NCBI GenBank assembly: GCA_029571985.1
Contig: JAKQVC010000047.1
Location: 1-64,000 of the forward strand
DNA: 64,000 bases
Source: Bacteroidota bacterium
GTDB lineage: Bacteria; Bacteroidota; Bacteroidia; Chitinophagales; BACL12
Direction of reading: 5' to 3'
Shown: positions 43,746-53,192 of the stretch, in pieces
Numbering within the stretch: position 1 is the first letter of the stretch
How the letters are laid out: each line of letters starts with the position of its first letter
Made by a program: the position numbers and the translations under genes
The notes under the pieces: model-generated
Databases searched by the model: none
Seen by the model: the letters and a program-made list of their open reading frames with translations, nothing else
What the model was told of the DNA's origin: nothing

Positions 43746-44549
43746 TTATTCAGGTTTACGCGCCTGCAATGCATACACCATCGGTATGTGCCCATGCAAA
43801 TGCTCAATAATAAATTTACCGGGTTCTATTTCGCGCGTGTGTTGAAAACAATTGTATGGCGAATACGGGTATTCTGCGAATGAAGTAATAATCAGATTTT
43901 GGGTAATCAAATTTTGCAGCACTGAAGCTATGGCGTGATTCCACATTACATAATCCTGTTGAATATTGGCGGTTGGATCGGCATAGGTTCCGGATTCCGA
44001 TTCGATGATAGGTTGATTGCTTTGATATGGATATTTGATATGCGTAAATGCATCATCAAACATCCAGACTACAGGATGAAATTCGACAAAAATAAATTGA
44101 CCACCGGGTTTAAGATAGCGTGCAATTATTTGCGCCCAGGCTGATAAATCCGGCAACCATCCAATAGTGCCATAGCTCGTAAACACGATATCAAATTGTT
44201 GATCGAGGTGTTGTGGTAAATCATAAATATTACAACAAATAAATGTTGCAGGCATCTGAATGGTTTGTGCGAGTTTGTTTGCTTCCGCGATGGCTTTATC
44301 AGATAAATCGACACCGGTTACCTGTGCACCCATGCGCGCGAGGCTAAGGGTATCCTGACCAAAATGGCATTGCAGGTGCAGAATAGATTTGCCCTGAACA
44401 TCGCCGAGCAATTGCAATTCAATATCGTTCAGTGAAGATTTTCCGGCAATAAATGCAGGCACATCATAAAAATCAGAGTGTATATGTGCATCCACCCGGT
44501 TGTTCCAGGAGGCTTTGTTGATGTCTGCGTAATGTGTTTCTTCTTGCAT
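43746..44549 (-). CDS. Class I SAM-dependent methyltransferase
   Basis: The product is 267 residues long. It has motif I SILHLQCHFGQDTLSLARMGAQVTGVDLSDKAI (about 54-86), FDIVFTSYGTIGWLPDL and YLKPGGQFIFVEFHPVVW, the pattern of the Methyltransf_11/25 group with an unusually Cys/His-bearing motif I (LQCHFGQD). Many Bacteroidota and Firmicutes carry this family. Substrate unknown. It is divergent from the tail-fibre gene. Confidence 0.87.
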   Translation of the reverse strand: MQEETHYADINKASWNNRVDAHIHSDFYDVPAFIAGKSSLNDIELQLLGDVQGKSILHLQCHFGQDTLSLARMGAQVTGVDLSDKAIAEANKLAQTIQMPATFICCNIYDLPQHLDQQFDIVFTSYGTIGWLPDLSAWAQIIARYLKPGGQFIFVEFHPVVWMFDDAFTHIKYPYQSNQPIIESESGTYADPTANIQQDYVMWNHAIASVLQNLITQNLIITSFAEYPYSPYNCFQHTREIEPGKFIIEHLHGHIPMVYALQARKPE

Positions 44550-44798
44550 GCTATCAGGTTACTTAAGCGCAAATCTAAAATTTATACCGATAAGGTGATT
44601 TATTACCACTGGCGATACGTTCAGAATACATATGTACATTATTATCAATTGATATAACATAGGATTCGTTCAGCTTCAGTAAAAACAACAAGGCTGCATG
44701 TGTCGGGGAGCTATGCAAGCTGTGGATTCTAAGTTTCCGGAAAATATGGTTTTATCCGGATGAGATGTTCATTGACCTTTGCTTAAAACAAATCAGGC

Positions 44799-47159
44799 AT
44801 GAAATCTCTACACTATTTATGGTTAGCCGCGGGTTTAACCCTGTGTGCATTAACCGCCGGGGCACAATCGAATACATTTCCGACAACAGGCAGTGCGGGC
44901 ATAGGCACAACAGATCCTGCGCCCTCGAGTTTACTGGATATGGTAAGCACTTCCAAAGGTTTACTTGTTCCGAGAATGACAAAAGTGCAGCGGGATGCTA
45001 TAGTTTCACCTGCAACTGGCTTATTGATTTACCAAACCAATTTAAATCCCGGCTTCTTCTATTATAATGGCAGCTCTTGGACAGCGATTTCTACACAGGA
45101 TGCAAGCAAAACATTGAACAATCTAACTACCACTGCTGTAAACACCACTCTTCAACCCGGAATGGATAACACGATTGATTTAGGTTCCGGAACCTTCAGT
45201 TGGCGAAATTTATATGTGGATGGGGTTGGTTATCTAAACACTGTAAAAGTATCGAATTATGCAGGCACTCCTGAGGCGGGAATGATCAGGTGGACAGGTA
45301 CTGAATTTCAAGGGTATACCGGATCGAGCTGGATTAGTTTATCGGGTGGCGGCGGTGGAGGTGTTTCTACCGATTTATCGAATTTGACCACCACTGCTGT
45401 AAATGTAGATTTAAACCCCGGTCTTAATGCTGTTTATGACTTAGGCAGTACAGATGATAATTGGGATAATCTCTACCTCAATAAAACCATTTATATTGAT
45501 GATATTTCAGCGTTGGCGTTTCCTGGATATTATGATATTCCAAGTATTTCAATAGGTGATACAAAATTTAGTGGAGATGAAGGTCAAAACAATATTTATA
45601 TAGGTGAATTCACTGCAGAAAATGCAACTAATACTGCAACGCGCAACGTGTATATTGGCTCAGCTGCGGGACGGAATTCAACCTCAAGTGTTGGCAATGT
45701 ATTCGTTGGTTCAGATGCAGGTCGGTCGAACTCAACGGGAAGCAATAATGTAAGTATTGGTCAGTATGCAGGTTCAAATGCTACAACCGGAATAGAAAAT
45801 GTACTTGTGGGAATTTCCGCAGGATCTGGTATTACTACCGGTAAAAAAAATGTCTTAATAGGTGCTTATACTTATGCAGAAACAGAATTTGGCGGTATTG
45901 ATTCATTAAATGTGATCTTAGGTCATCGGGCAGGATCATACAACGATGGCTCGGGCACAGTATTAATTGGTGCTTTTGCAGGGCATTATAATAATAAAAA
46001 TGGCAACGTGTATGTTGGTAACAATGCAGGATTTAATGCGACTGAAGGCTTTGACAATGTACTTATAGGAGACAATGCGGGTTATACACAACATGATGGA
46101 TACGCGAATACATGTATAGGTGCAAGGGCAGGATACAATGATGGAGCGATTGCCGGAACAGCCAGTAAATACAACGTATATATTGGTACAGATGCCGGCT
46201 ACAAGAGCAAAGGTGCTTATAATACCTATATCGGTTCTAAATGTGGCGACACCTATGTGGACAATGAGCAATGTGTATTGATGGGCTATGGAACCGATGT
46301 TTCGTCAAGCACCATAACAAATGCGATAGGCATCGGGTATTTCACGTCTGTAAGTCAAAGTAATTCAATACGCTTAGGCAATACATCTATAAATAAATTT
46401 GGAATCGGTAAAAACGTATCGGCAGGAAGTATCATGGAATTCCAAGCCACTACTGCTAAATTAACAACCGGTGGTGTATGGACTGACGCAAGCGACAGAA
46501 AATTAAAACAAAACATTACTGAGTTAGATAAAATGGAAGTGTTGCAGAAAATAAATGACTTATCTGTTACCCAATGGAATTATAAGGCAGACGACCCTTC
46601 TATTTTTCACGTCGGGCCAATGGCTCAGGACTTTTATGCTGCATTCGGACTTGGAGATGATACAACGATTGCAGCCATGGATAAAGCCGGGATAGCCTTA
46701 ATCGGTATTCAGGCATTGACTGATCAGCTGGAAGCAGCGAAAGCATTAAACACGACAAGAGAAGAAATGGTAAATGCCTTACAACAGGAAAATGCCGACT
46801 TAAAAACACGATTAGAAAAATTGGAACAGATTGTTCTCGGGACAAATGAAACTTCCGGACAGCCTGCAAGTCAAACAGTTGTGCTGAGCGAATCACAACG
46901 TGCAGCCTATATTGCACAAAACAATCCGAATCCTTTTACTGATAGAACTGTGATTAACTATTTTGTGCCAACACAATCCGGAACAGCCTACCTGTTGATT
47001 TCAGATGCCACCGGCACAGAAATTGCCAGAACCAGGCTCAGTACTGGTGAAGGCTCAATTGAAATAGATGCTACTGAAATCAGCAGCGGCACATTGTCTT
47101 ACAGCTTACTTGTAGATGGAAAAATTATTGCTACAAAAATTATGATTCATACAAAGTAA
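44799..47159 (+). CDS. Surface protein with S74 chaperone and T9SS-like C-terminus
   Basis: The product is 786 residues long. After a signal peptide (1-22, ending LTAGAQ) come short strand repeats. From about 265 to 500 there are YadA-head-like beta-roll repeats of the form N-x-x-I/V-G-x-x-A-G (NVYIGSAAGRN, NVFVGSDAGRS, NVSIGQYAGSN). A Peptidase S74 intramolecular chaperone starts at SDRKLKQNI, with the expected Ser565/Lys570 dyad, and continues VGPMAQDFYAAFGLGD to a coiled coil (about 640-690). The end (QNNPNPFTDRTVINYFVP...GTLSYSLLVDGKIIATKIMIH) resembles a T9SS sorting domain. S74 domains trimerise phage tail fibres and may cut themselves off. Confidence 0.87.
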   Translation: MKSLHYLWLAAGLTLCALTAGAQSNTFPTTGSAGIGTTDPAPSSLLDMVSTSKGLLVPRMTKVQRDAIVSPATGLLIYQTNLNPGFFYYNGSSWTAISTQDASKTLNNLTTTAVNTTLQPGMDNTIDLGSGTFSWRNLYVDGVGYLNTVKVSNYAGTPEAGMIRWTGTEFQGYTGSSWISLSGGGGGGVSTDLSNLTTTAVNVDLNPGLNAVYDLGSTDDNWDNLYLNKTIYIDDISALAFPGYYDIPSISIGDTKFSGDEGQNNIYIGEFTAENATNTATRNVYIGSAAGRNSTSSVGNVFVGSDAGRSNSTGSNNVSIGQYAGSNATTGIENVLVGISAGSGITTGKKNVLIGAYTYAETEFGGIDSLNVILGHRAGSYNDGSGTVLIGAFAGHYNNKNGNVYVGNNAGFNATEGFDNVLIGDNAGYTQHDGYANTCIGARAGYNDGAIAGTASKYNVYIGTDAGYKSKGAYNTYIGSKCGDTYVDNEQCVLMGYGTDVSSSTITNAIGIGYFTSVSQSNSIRLGNTSINKFGIGKNVSAGSIMEFQATTAKLTTGGVWTDASDRKLKQNITELDKMEVLQKINDLSVTQWNYKADDPSIFHVGPMAQDFYAAFGLGDDTTIAAMDKAGIALIGIQALTDQLEAAKALNTTREEMVNALQQENADLKTRLEKLEQIVLGTNETSGQPASQTVVLSESQRAAYIAQNNPNPFTDRTVINYFVPTQSGTAYLLISDATGTEIARTRLSTGEGSIEIDATEISSGTLSYSLLVDGKIIATKIMIHTK

Positions 47160-47185
47160 TCAGAATAATCTGCTCATTACAAAAT

Positions 47186-47238
47186 AAAGGCACCATCGTT
47201 CGGTATAACATCAGTCTATTTCGCTCGATGGTGCCTTT
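47186..47238. terminator. Bidirectional intrinsic terminator
   Basis: A 13-bp stem AAAGGCACCATCG (47186-47198) / CGATGGTGCCTTT (47226-47238) with T tract, between the convergent tail-fibre and DinB genes. Confidence 0.85.
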
Positions 47239-47261
47239 TTTGAATGAGATACGTAGTACAT

Positions 47262-47786
47262 TTAGATTAGAGGATAATACTTCTCGGACAATGTCCTAAA
47301 ATGCCAACGCTGATGTCCGGCCAGCATGAATCCGAGCGCTAGTGGGCTATATTGCACATCATTATAGCCGTTGCCTAATTCGAGCAGCATTTCATCGGTG
47401 CAGGACTTAAAGAAAAGAATAGTTGCCTTTCTGATGAGGATTAATTCTTCAAGCAAATCATGTACCGAGCGACGATTTGCATGTGCATGTTGCGCAAAAA
47501 TATCTTCATCGTAGGGTATCATTTTCTGTTTATCGCCTCGGGCAATAGCGGTAATTCGATACATGAACACACGCTCTGTATCTATAAAATGCTGCAGTAT
47601 ATCTTTAATTGTCCACTTACCCGGAGCATACGTATTTTCGCCAAGGGCAAGCCATTTTTCTAATGGTGCCTGTTCAAGTTCAGAAAGGCTGAGTTGCAGT
47701 GATTCAACAACAGGAATATCTTCTGCCAGATCTATGTATCTGTCAAAGTAAGCAGGCATTTTTTCAATTGCTGATTTTTTCATCAT
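47262..47786 (-). CDS. DinB family protein
   Basis: The product is 174 residues long, a four-helix DinB/YfiT-like fold. It has GKWTIKDILQHFIDTERVFMYRITAIARGDK (first metal His in LQHF), VHDLLEELILIRKATILFFK, and a final MLAGHQRWHFRTLSEKYYP carrying the second and third His. Such proteins are often thiol-dependent transferases or of unknown role. Last gene of an operon that begins with the GlxA-like regulator. Confidence 0.87.
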   Translation of the reverse strand: MMKKSAIEKMPAYFDRYIDLAEDIPVVESLQLSLSELEQAPLEKWLALGENTYAPGKWTIKDILQHFIDTERVFMYRITAIARGDKQKMIPYDEDIFAQHAHANRRSVHDLLEELILIRKATILFFKSCTDEMLLELGNGYNDVQYSPLALGFMLAGHQRWHFRTLSEKYYPLI

Positions 47787-47793
47787 GTAATTT

Positions 47794-48261
47794 TTATTCG
47801 ACTGAAATATGGGTATCTAGTAAATATTGTTCAAATTGAGGATGCTCCGGTTGCATAAGAATGTGTTTAATCCATGCATTGCGTTCATGCCAAATAACAG
47901 CCAATTCCCAAACACAGGCTGTCATACCATCACCGGAATACAATGAAAAGTCTGCATCCTGATCTTTCTTGATATACACATAGTTTTGCAGCATGTTTTC
48001 GCCGGTCCACCAATTAATCAGTACATAACAAGCATCAACACCCGCATGCACAATCATAGTTGCGATTTGATACACCGGTAATTTATATGCATGACATTTT
48101 TCTAACCACCCGGTCAGATGCGATTTTATTTGCACCCATGTTAATGCGTCGATTGAGCTGTTCTGTCTGGTAATCGTGTAGACTTTAATACGCCAGTTTT
48201 CATGTGTATCAACTTTAACAAATTGAATTGTACGTTCCGAGTATGGAGTAAAGTCAATCAT
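47794..48261 (-). CDS. Hypothetical protein
   Basis: The product is 155 residues long, has no signal peptide and belongs to no family I recognise. Features are VKVDTHENWRIKVYTIT, WTGENMLQNYVYIKKD and the terminal WELAVIWHERNAWIKHILMQPEHPQFEQYL. Homologues with this last block occur as small conserved proteins in Bacteroidota (memory, unverified). The ATGA overlap with the M1-like gene and a spacing of 7 bp to the DinB gene show one operon. Confidence 0.7.
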   Translation of the reverse strand: MIDFTPYSERTIQFVKVDTHENWRIKVYTITRQNSSIDALTWVQIKSHLTGWLEKCHAYKLPVYQIATMIVHAGVDACYVLINWWTGENMLQNYVYIKKDQDADFSLYSGDGMTACVWELAVIWHERNAWIKHILMQPEHPQFEQYLLDTHISVE

Positions 48262-50777
48262 TGATTGTGGCTTTGTATATACTGTTGTTCATAAAAAATA
48301 ACTGCTTCCAACATTTCCGGTTGCTCGCTGAATCTATTTTTAAGCATTGTGTAAACTTCCGGCATTTCTTTACCGTCGAGCATTTCCAATAATTGCAGGT
48401 TCTGAAAGATGTCATTGATATCCTGCTCGAGCAGTGATTGCTTAAACCGTTCAAACATAAAATTAAATCCTGCCTCCGACTGATTGAATGCCCACAAAGT
48501 GTAAGCAGCAGTAAACGGATAATCCCATACAGGAGTTGCGAGATACCAGCGCGGGGAAGTATTGTCTTTCAAGCAGGCTAATGCATATTCGACTGCACGC
48601 GTATCACCTAAAGCCTGCAATCCATATAATGCTGCAATGCGGTTCTGATTTTTCCAACTTGGCTGATGCTCCAACTGCATTAACAAGTCATATGCCTGGC
48701 TGGATTGTGTATTTCCGATGGCAATGGCTGCAGCTGTAACGACCCTGTCGCTTGTGTCGTTGAGCGCCTGTATATATAGATCAATATAAGCAGAATCTTT
48801 AGAGGAACCTAATACCGTTATCGCCGCACTTTTTAACCAGGATTGTTCTTCTTGTATACAATTCAGTAATACCTTTCGCACTGCCGGTGTAAAGGGGCGC
48901 TCTGCTGCGTATGATAAACCTCCAATAGCATTATATCGGTATCTCCAATAGGCATCTTTAGCAATTTCCTTCTGGAAAACATCTACAACTACCTGCCGAT
49001 TGTTCGTTGCCTGCGTTGTATCTATCGCAAATTCCAACAGATGTGTAATGGCTTCCTGCTTTGCCAATACGTCGTTACTCTGTTCCAATTGTGCGAACCA
49101 GCTAGGAGTAGATTTTGATTGCTCATAGTTACACAAAAACAATCCATGCATATTAAAATTGATGAAAGTTGGCTCAGATGCATGATCAAAATAAAAAACC
49201 TGCTCTTGTTTTGGCTCCAACTGAATCGTATATACATGTGCATCAATTTCGATGTCGATTTTTCCCTGAACATATTGCGGCCCATTTGGATTTTCCGGTT
49301 GTGTTGTAAGTTGTACAATCTTTAATGCTAACTTTTTTGTATCCGCGGCATATGCTGTTGATACTTCAAACTCGGGATAAATATCCTGATATACCCATTG
49401 ATCAAAAAACCATTGATACGACTTTCCGGAAACGCGCTCTATGCAGTGTTGAAAGTCGCGGGTTGACACTTGCTTGTTCGCATATGTCGAAAAAAAAGTG
49501 GTCAGTGACTGCTTCCAGATTTGCTCGCCTAATTCCTTACGCAACATGCGCAACACGAGTGCGCCTTTATAGGTGGCGTAACTATCCGCTACAAATGCCT
49601 GCACATCAGCAATGGTATCCGGCACAAGTGGATGTCTGTTGCCATTCTGTATGTCATTAAGTAGATTACCGATTTCGAAGGGATAATACCATAATTGATA
49701 TTCCGCAGCGCCATGCACATATTCTGTAAACAATCCGGCATAATATTGTCCGAATGCTTTACTCAACCATAAATCCTCCCATTGCACCGGTTGGATGCAA
49801 TTGCCAAACCACTGATTAGCCAATGCCTGCACGGCAACACCATCCCATAAATATTGATAATCAGCATGCACTCCTGCATCATCAATATAATTATCCGACA
49901 AAATCGTGTTGACATGTTGCCCTACCCTTCCCGGAAACGGATAATCCTGAACCACCACCATACCATATTGATCAAATGGATAAGTATAACCGGTTTCACG
50001 CTCTAAAAATGTAAGCATTTCCGGCAATAAAATGGTTGTTGCTTCAACAGCAGTGCGTTCGTCAGGATAACCATACACAACGATTTCGGTGTTACCTGGA
50101 GGTCGTTTCACCGGCTCGTATTCACCAACAACTATAAAAGCCAGATAAGCCGGAATGGGTGTGTGCGTGCGATATCGGAAAGTTGTTTGCGTAGCAGATA
50201 TTTGTTGTGTTCCAACCAGATTGCCGCAGCTTATCAGCATCATTGATTGATCAACGGTAGCAGAAATATCAAATGTATATACATCCGAAATTGCCGCATG
50301 ATGTGGAAACCAATATGCATTTCCATCGGGTTCGCCGCTGCTCCATATTTGTTTTCTTTTCAGTGGTGTTGTAGTGGTGGGTTGCATAAATCGCAATCCC
50401 TTTCCAAAACTTCCACTTATCGAGATTGGGTCGGCATGATTTACATGTGTTGTATTATAGGTAATTTGCAATTGCAAGCGTTCTCCGGCCGCATATTGAG
50501 CATCAAGGACGATAATCAGTTTGGTTTGATTGCTACCTGATTGATAGTGGTAATTTAACTGCTTATTGCCCATTGTGACTGCATGTATGTTTAAATCTGC
50601 AGCATCCAGGCTTATAGAGTCGGCAGCTTGCAATAAGTTGATGGTAATATCTGCTTTACCTTGAGCCTGTTGTTTTGACCAGTCAAACTGCAAATCAAGC
50701 GCAAGATGCTGCACATCAATTACCTGTGCTTGAAGTGCACAGCAACACAGCATAAAAACCAAACATATTATTCTCAT
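48258..50777 (-). CDS. M1 aminopeptidase homologue lacking the zinc site
   Basis: The product is 839 residues long. After a signal peptide (1-18) comes the M1 N-terminal saddle domain, which includes SSGEPDGNAYWFPHHAAISDVYTFDISATV. Next is the peptidase-like domain: ALANQWFGNCIQPVQWEDLWLSKAFGQYYAGLF aligns with the M1 stretch HELAHQWFG...WLNEGFATY. The C-terminal half has HEAT-like repeats. HEXXH is replaced by QALAN (317-321), the distal zinc Glu (NEGF) by Lys (SKAF, 339-342), and the GxMEN exopeptidase loop by YPFPGRVG. No metal can bind as in the active family, so hydrolysis by the known mechanism is excluded. Probably a binding or scaffold role (inference). Confidence 0.85.
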   Translation of the reverse strand: MRIICLVFMLCCCALQAQVIDVQHLALDLQFDWSKQQAQGKADITINLLQAADSISLDAADLNIHAVTMGNKQLNYHYQSGSNQTKLIIVLDAQYAAGERLQLQITYNTTHVNHADPISISGSFGKGLRFMQPTTTTPLKRKQIWSSGEPDGNAYWFPHHAAISDVYTFDISATVDQSMMLISCGNLVGTQQISATQTTFRYRTHTPIPAYLAFIVVGEYEPVKRPPGNTEIVVYGYPDERTAVEATTILLPEMLTFLERETGYTYPFDQYGMVVVQDYPFPGRVGQHVNTILSDNYIDDAGVHADYQYLWDGVAVQALANQWFGNCIQPVQWEDLWLSKAFGQYYAGLFTEYVHGAAEYQLWYYPFEIGNLLNDIQNGNRHPLVPDTIADVQAFVADSYATYKGALVLRMLRKELGEQIWKQSLTTFFSTYANKQVSTRDFQHCIERVSGKSYQWFFDQWVYQDIYPEFEVSTAYAADTKKLALKIVQLTTQPENPNGPQYVQGKIDIEIDAHVYTIQLEPKQEQVFYFDHASEPTFINFNMHGLFLCNYEQSKSTPSWFAQLEQSNDVLAKQEAITHLLEFAIDTTQATNNRQVVVDVFQKEIAKDAYWRYRYNAIGGLSYAAERPFTPAVRKVLLNCIQEEQSWLKSAAITVLGSSKDSAYIDLYIQALNDTSDRVVTAAAIAIGNTQSSQAYDLLMQLEHQPSWKNQNRIAALYGLQALGDTRAVEYALACLKDNTSPRWYLATPVWDYPFTAAYTLWAFNQSEAGFNFMFERFKQSLLEQDINDIFQNLQLLEMLDGKEMPEVYTMLKNRFSEQPEMLEAVIFYEQQYIQSHNQ

Positions 50778-51700
50778 GGTTGTTGTTTTTTTACGATACG
50801 CATTAATTGTTTCTCACTTTTCAATCCTACAGCGTGTGCTATTTCTATGGTAGACATATCCGGGTGCTTAAATAATTCCATAGCCTTAGCTACACGTATG
50901 GAAGTAATAAAATCATTAACCGTTATCCCTGTTTCTTTTTTAAATATGCGTGTAAAATTGCGTTCGCTCATATGGGCTACATCGGCTAATTGAGCGAGCG
51001 AGTGTTTTTGATGGATATGTTGCACCACAAAATCCTGTGCGGTGTGAATACCGGTATGTATATGATTGCGATGTGAAAAATACGCGCTTTCCTGTTCTGC
51101 AGTACCGCCTCTTCGATTATATACAACCAATTCACGGGCCACCAGGTGCGCCAGATAACTACCCTTTAATTTTTCGATAATATGCAATGTCAAATCAATT
51201 CCGGCAGCAATACCCGCACTGGTATACATATTATCTTCATCTGTAAACAAAATATTTTGTTGCACTTTTATTGCAGGATATCGCTCTTGTAATTCGGCTG
51301 TTTTCTTAAAATGCGTTGTGCAATTTTTTCCATCTAACAATCCCGTTTCTGCCAATACAAATGCTCCCATACAAATGCTGCACACATGTACACCGGACTG
51401 ATATTGCTTACAAATCCAATCAAACAAAGCTCTATGTTCCAGAAATGCATCTGAAGTCAGATAACTATGCGCCGAGCCCGGAATAAGCAGAAAGTCGCCT
51501 GCCTGCAAATGCGCTTTTGAATAGTGCATCACATCCCCAAAGGGCAACCCACTTGTTGTGGTCACCGGTTCTCCGATGCCACAGTAGGCAATTTCAAAGT
51601 CAGCCTGATAATCAATGGCTTCATGCAAAGCCTGGTCAGGTCCGGCCAAATCCAGTATATGTACCTCAGGAAGCACCAGAAACAGAAATCGAGTTGCCAT
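50774..51700 (-). CDS. GlxA-type transcription regulator (DJ-1/PfpI + AraC)
   Basis: The product is 308 residues long. The N-terminal DJ-1/PfpI-like domain runs from 3 to 170: FLVLPEVHILDLAGPDQALHEA, LLIPGS, and nucleophile-elbow region HVCSICMGAFVLAETGLLDGKNCTTH. The C-terminal AraC DNA-binding domain (about 210-305) has VQHIHQKHSLAQLADVAHMSERNFTRIFKKETGITVNDFI and a second helix-turn-helix with STIEIAHAVGLKSEKQLMRIVKK. It is the first gene of an operon of four with ATGA overlap to the M1-like gene, suggesting local control of that operon. Ligand unknown. Confidence 0.9.
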   Translation of the reverse strand: MATRFLFLVLPEVHILDLAGPDQALHEAIDYQADFEIAYCGIGEPVTTTSGLPFGDVMHYSKAHLQAGDFLLIPGSAHSYLTSDAFLEHRALFDWICKQYQSGVHVCSICMGAFVLAETGLLDGKNCTTHFKKTAELQERYPAIKVQQNILFTDEDNMYTSAGIAAGIDLTLHIIEKLKGSYLAHLVARELVVYNRRGGTAEQESAYFSHRNHIHTGIHTAQDFVVQHIHQKHSLAQLADVAHMSERNFTRIFKKETGITVNDFITSIRVAKAMELFKHPDMSTIEIAHAVGLKSEKQLMRIVKKQQP

Positions 51701-51817
51701 TCACCTATTTTTAGGCAAATGTAAGGTGCTTATGTATGTAAAAGTAGACGAATGGAGGACATTTCCGGCCATATATTTTTGCTTTCCTGAAATCAGGCTC
51801 AGGTGAGGTGGCCTATA

Positions 51818-52582
51818 TCATTTTATGACTTCCACCTGCATATCGTCGATCCAGAGCGTAACATTTTTGCCGGTTGAGTTTGCAGTTAGACCCAATTCGA
51901 CACTGCTATACATACCTTTTGTTCCCTGCTGGAAATACAATAAATCTGTTGGCAGGGTTTTCGTGCTCGTATCTTCTATGATGAGTTGTCCATTCTGATA
52001 TAATCGAATTGCGCCATCATCTTTTGTAGATAAAGTAATTTCCCAGGTCAGGTTTACCCATTCATTTCGCGGAAAAGCTATACGTTGATTATCGGGTTGA
52101 TAAATATCTGTTTCTAAAAATTTATGCTCTACCATCATGCAACTATCCACTAAGGCGAGTCGTATTCCCGGCGATGCACCGATTGCTGTTTGCTCTTCTA
52201 TATCCATCAGAAACAGCCAGTCGACCGGCTCATTTCCTTCCAGATAATACCAGCAGGAAGCGCGCATAGTTTCTCCTTCCCAAAAGGCCATGTTGTGTTT
52301 AGCTATGCTAGATTTTGAAACAATGTCGTTAGCTGTAGGTACAGCAGTGCATTTGATTGACTGACTTCCAAAGTGACTAAATGTAGAATCCAAGTCAAGC
52401 TGATTTTCCGGAAGTGTTATTTGGGTAAATGACCAAAGCGCATCCTCTTCCGGAAACATATCATCAAAACTCAGGTACGCTTCAAAATCATCTGCAAAAA
52501 AATCAGGACCTTCAAATAATGTATTATTCAAGCATCCGGAAAAAGCGGAGATTAACAAACAACATACAATCAATCTCTTCAT
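51818..52582 (-). CDS. Hypothetical lipoprotein, concanavalin-like fold possible
   Basis: The product is 254 residues from the ATG at 52582, which forms an ATGA overlap with the preceding gene. It has a lipobox (LLISAFSGC, Cys17). The rest includes FADDFEAYLSF, FGSQSIKCT, MRASCWYYLEGNEPVDWLFLMDIEEQ, EWVNLTWEITLSTKDDGAIRLYQNGQLIIED and LGLTANSTGKNVTLWIDDMQVE. This is the strand order of polysaccharide-lyase/LamG-like jelly rolls that bind carbohydrate. No catalytic site is assigned. Confidence 0.75.
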   Translation of the reverse strand: MKRLIVCCLLISAFSGCLNNTLFEGPDFFADDFEAYLSFDDMFPEEDALWSFTQITLPENQLDLDSTFSHFGSQSIKCTAVPTANDIVSKSSIAKHNMAFWEGETMRASCWYYLEGNEPVDWLFLMDIEEQTAIGASPGIRLALVDSCMMVEHKFLETDIYQPDNQRIAFPRNEWVNLTWEITLSTKDDGAIRLYQNGQLIIEDTSTKTLPTDLLYFQQGTKGMYSSVELGLTANSTGKNVTLWIDDMQVEVIK

Positions 52583-53067
52583 TTTGTTGTTGCATTTAAC
52601 GTGTAACCAATAGAAAGTCCTCCCCAATGCTGCACTTGAAAATCGACGATATATGAAATGAGCGGTGTATAAGCAGCACGGAAAAACCAGGGGCTTTGTG
52701 TTTTTTGATAGCGGTATCCGATTTCAGCGGTAGTAAGCGAAAAAAATGCTCCATTTGTTGTAACCGTAACACCCTGACCAATACCTGCATCAACCTGCGA
52801 AGAACCACTTCCTAATTTGGCATGCAGCATAAGCGGAAAAACCAATCCCACGCCATTATTCTTATCAATTGGCGCCAGGCTCAATCCGGCACGCCAGGCG
52901 AGTGTGCCTTTCTCGAACAGATAAAAATCCTGCTCATAATTAACAGAACCTAATCCGCCACTGCCGGCTAGTTCAAGGTAGACGGATTTTGACTTAACCT
53001 CTGTTTGGGCGTGGAGTGTAGTGCTACAAAGGGCGATTAGCAGGGTGATAAAACAGGGTAAATGCAT
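52579..53067 (-). CDS. Outer-membrane barrel-like protein
   Basis: The product is 162 residues from the ATG at 53067, chosen because a signal peptide (FITLLIALCSTTLHAQ) follows directly. The longer frame would hide it. Alternating strands are VYLELAGSGGLGSVNYEQDFYLF, LAWRAGLSLAPID and FFSLTTAEIGYRYQ, ending GGLSIGYTLNATTK. This is consistent with a small eight-strand barrel. Cotranscribed with the lipoprotein gene (ATGA overlap). Confidence 0.72.
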   Translation of the reverse strand: MHLPCFITLLIALCSTTLHAQTEVKSKSVYLELAGSGGLGSVNYEQDFYLFEKGTLAWRAGLSLAPIDKNNGVGLVFPLMLHAKLGSGSSQVDAGIGQGVTVTTNGAFFSLTTAEIGYRYQKTQSPWFFRAAYTPLISYIVDFQVQHWGGLSIGYTLNATTK

Positions 53068-53192
53068 TAAGCATAAACGCTTACCCTCAACAAAATCATA
53101 TAAGTCACATGCGCGCTCATTCATACAACTGAATGTACAATTACAAATTCACGTTAAAGAGCGAAAATGCCATAACCAGAATATATGGTGAA

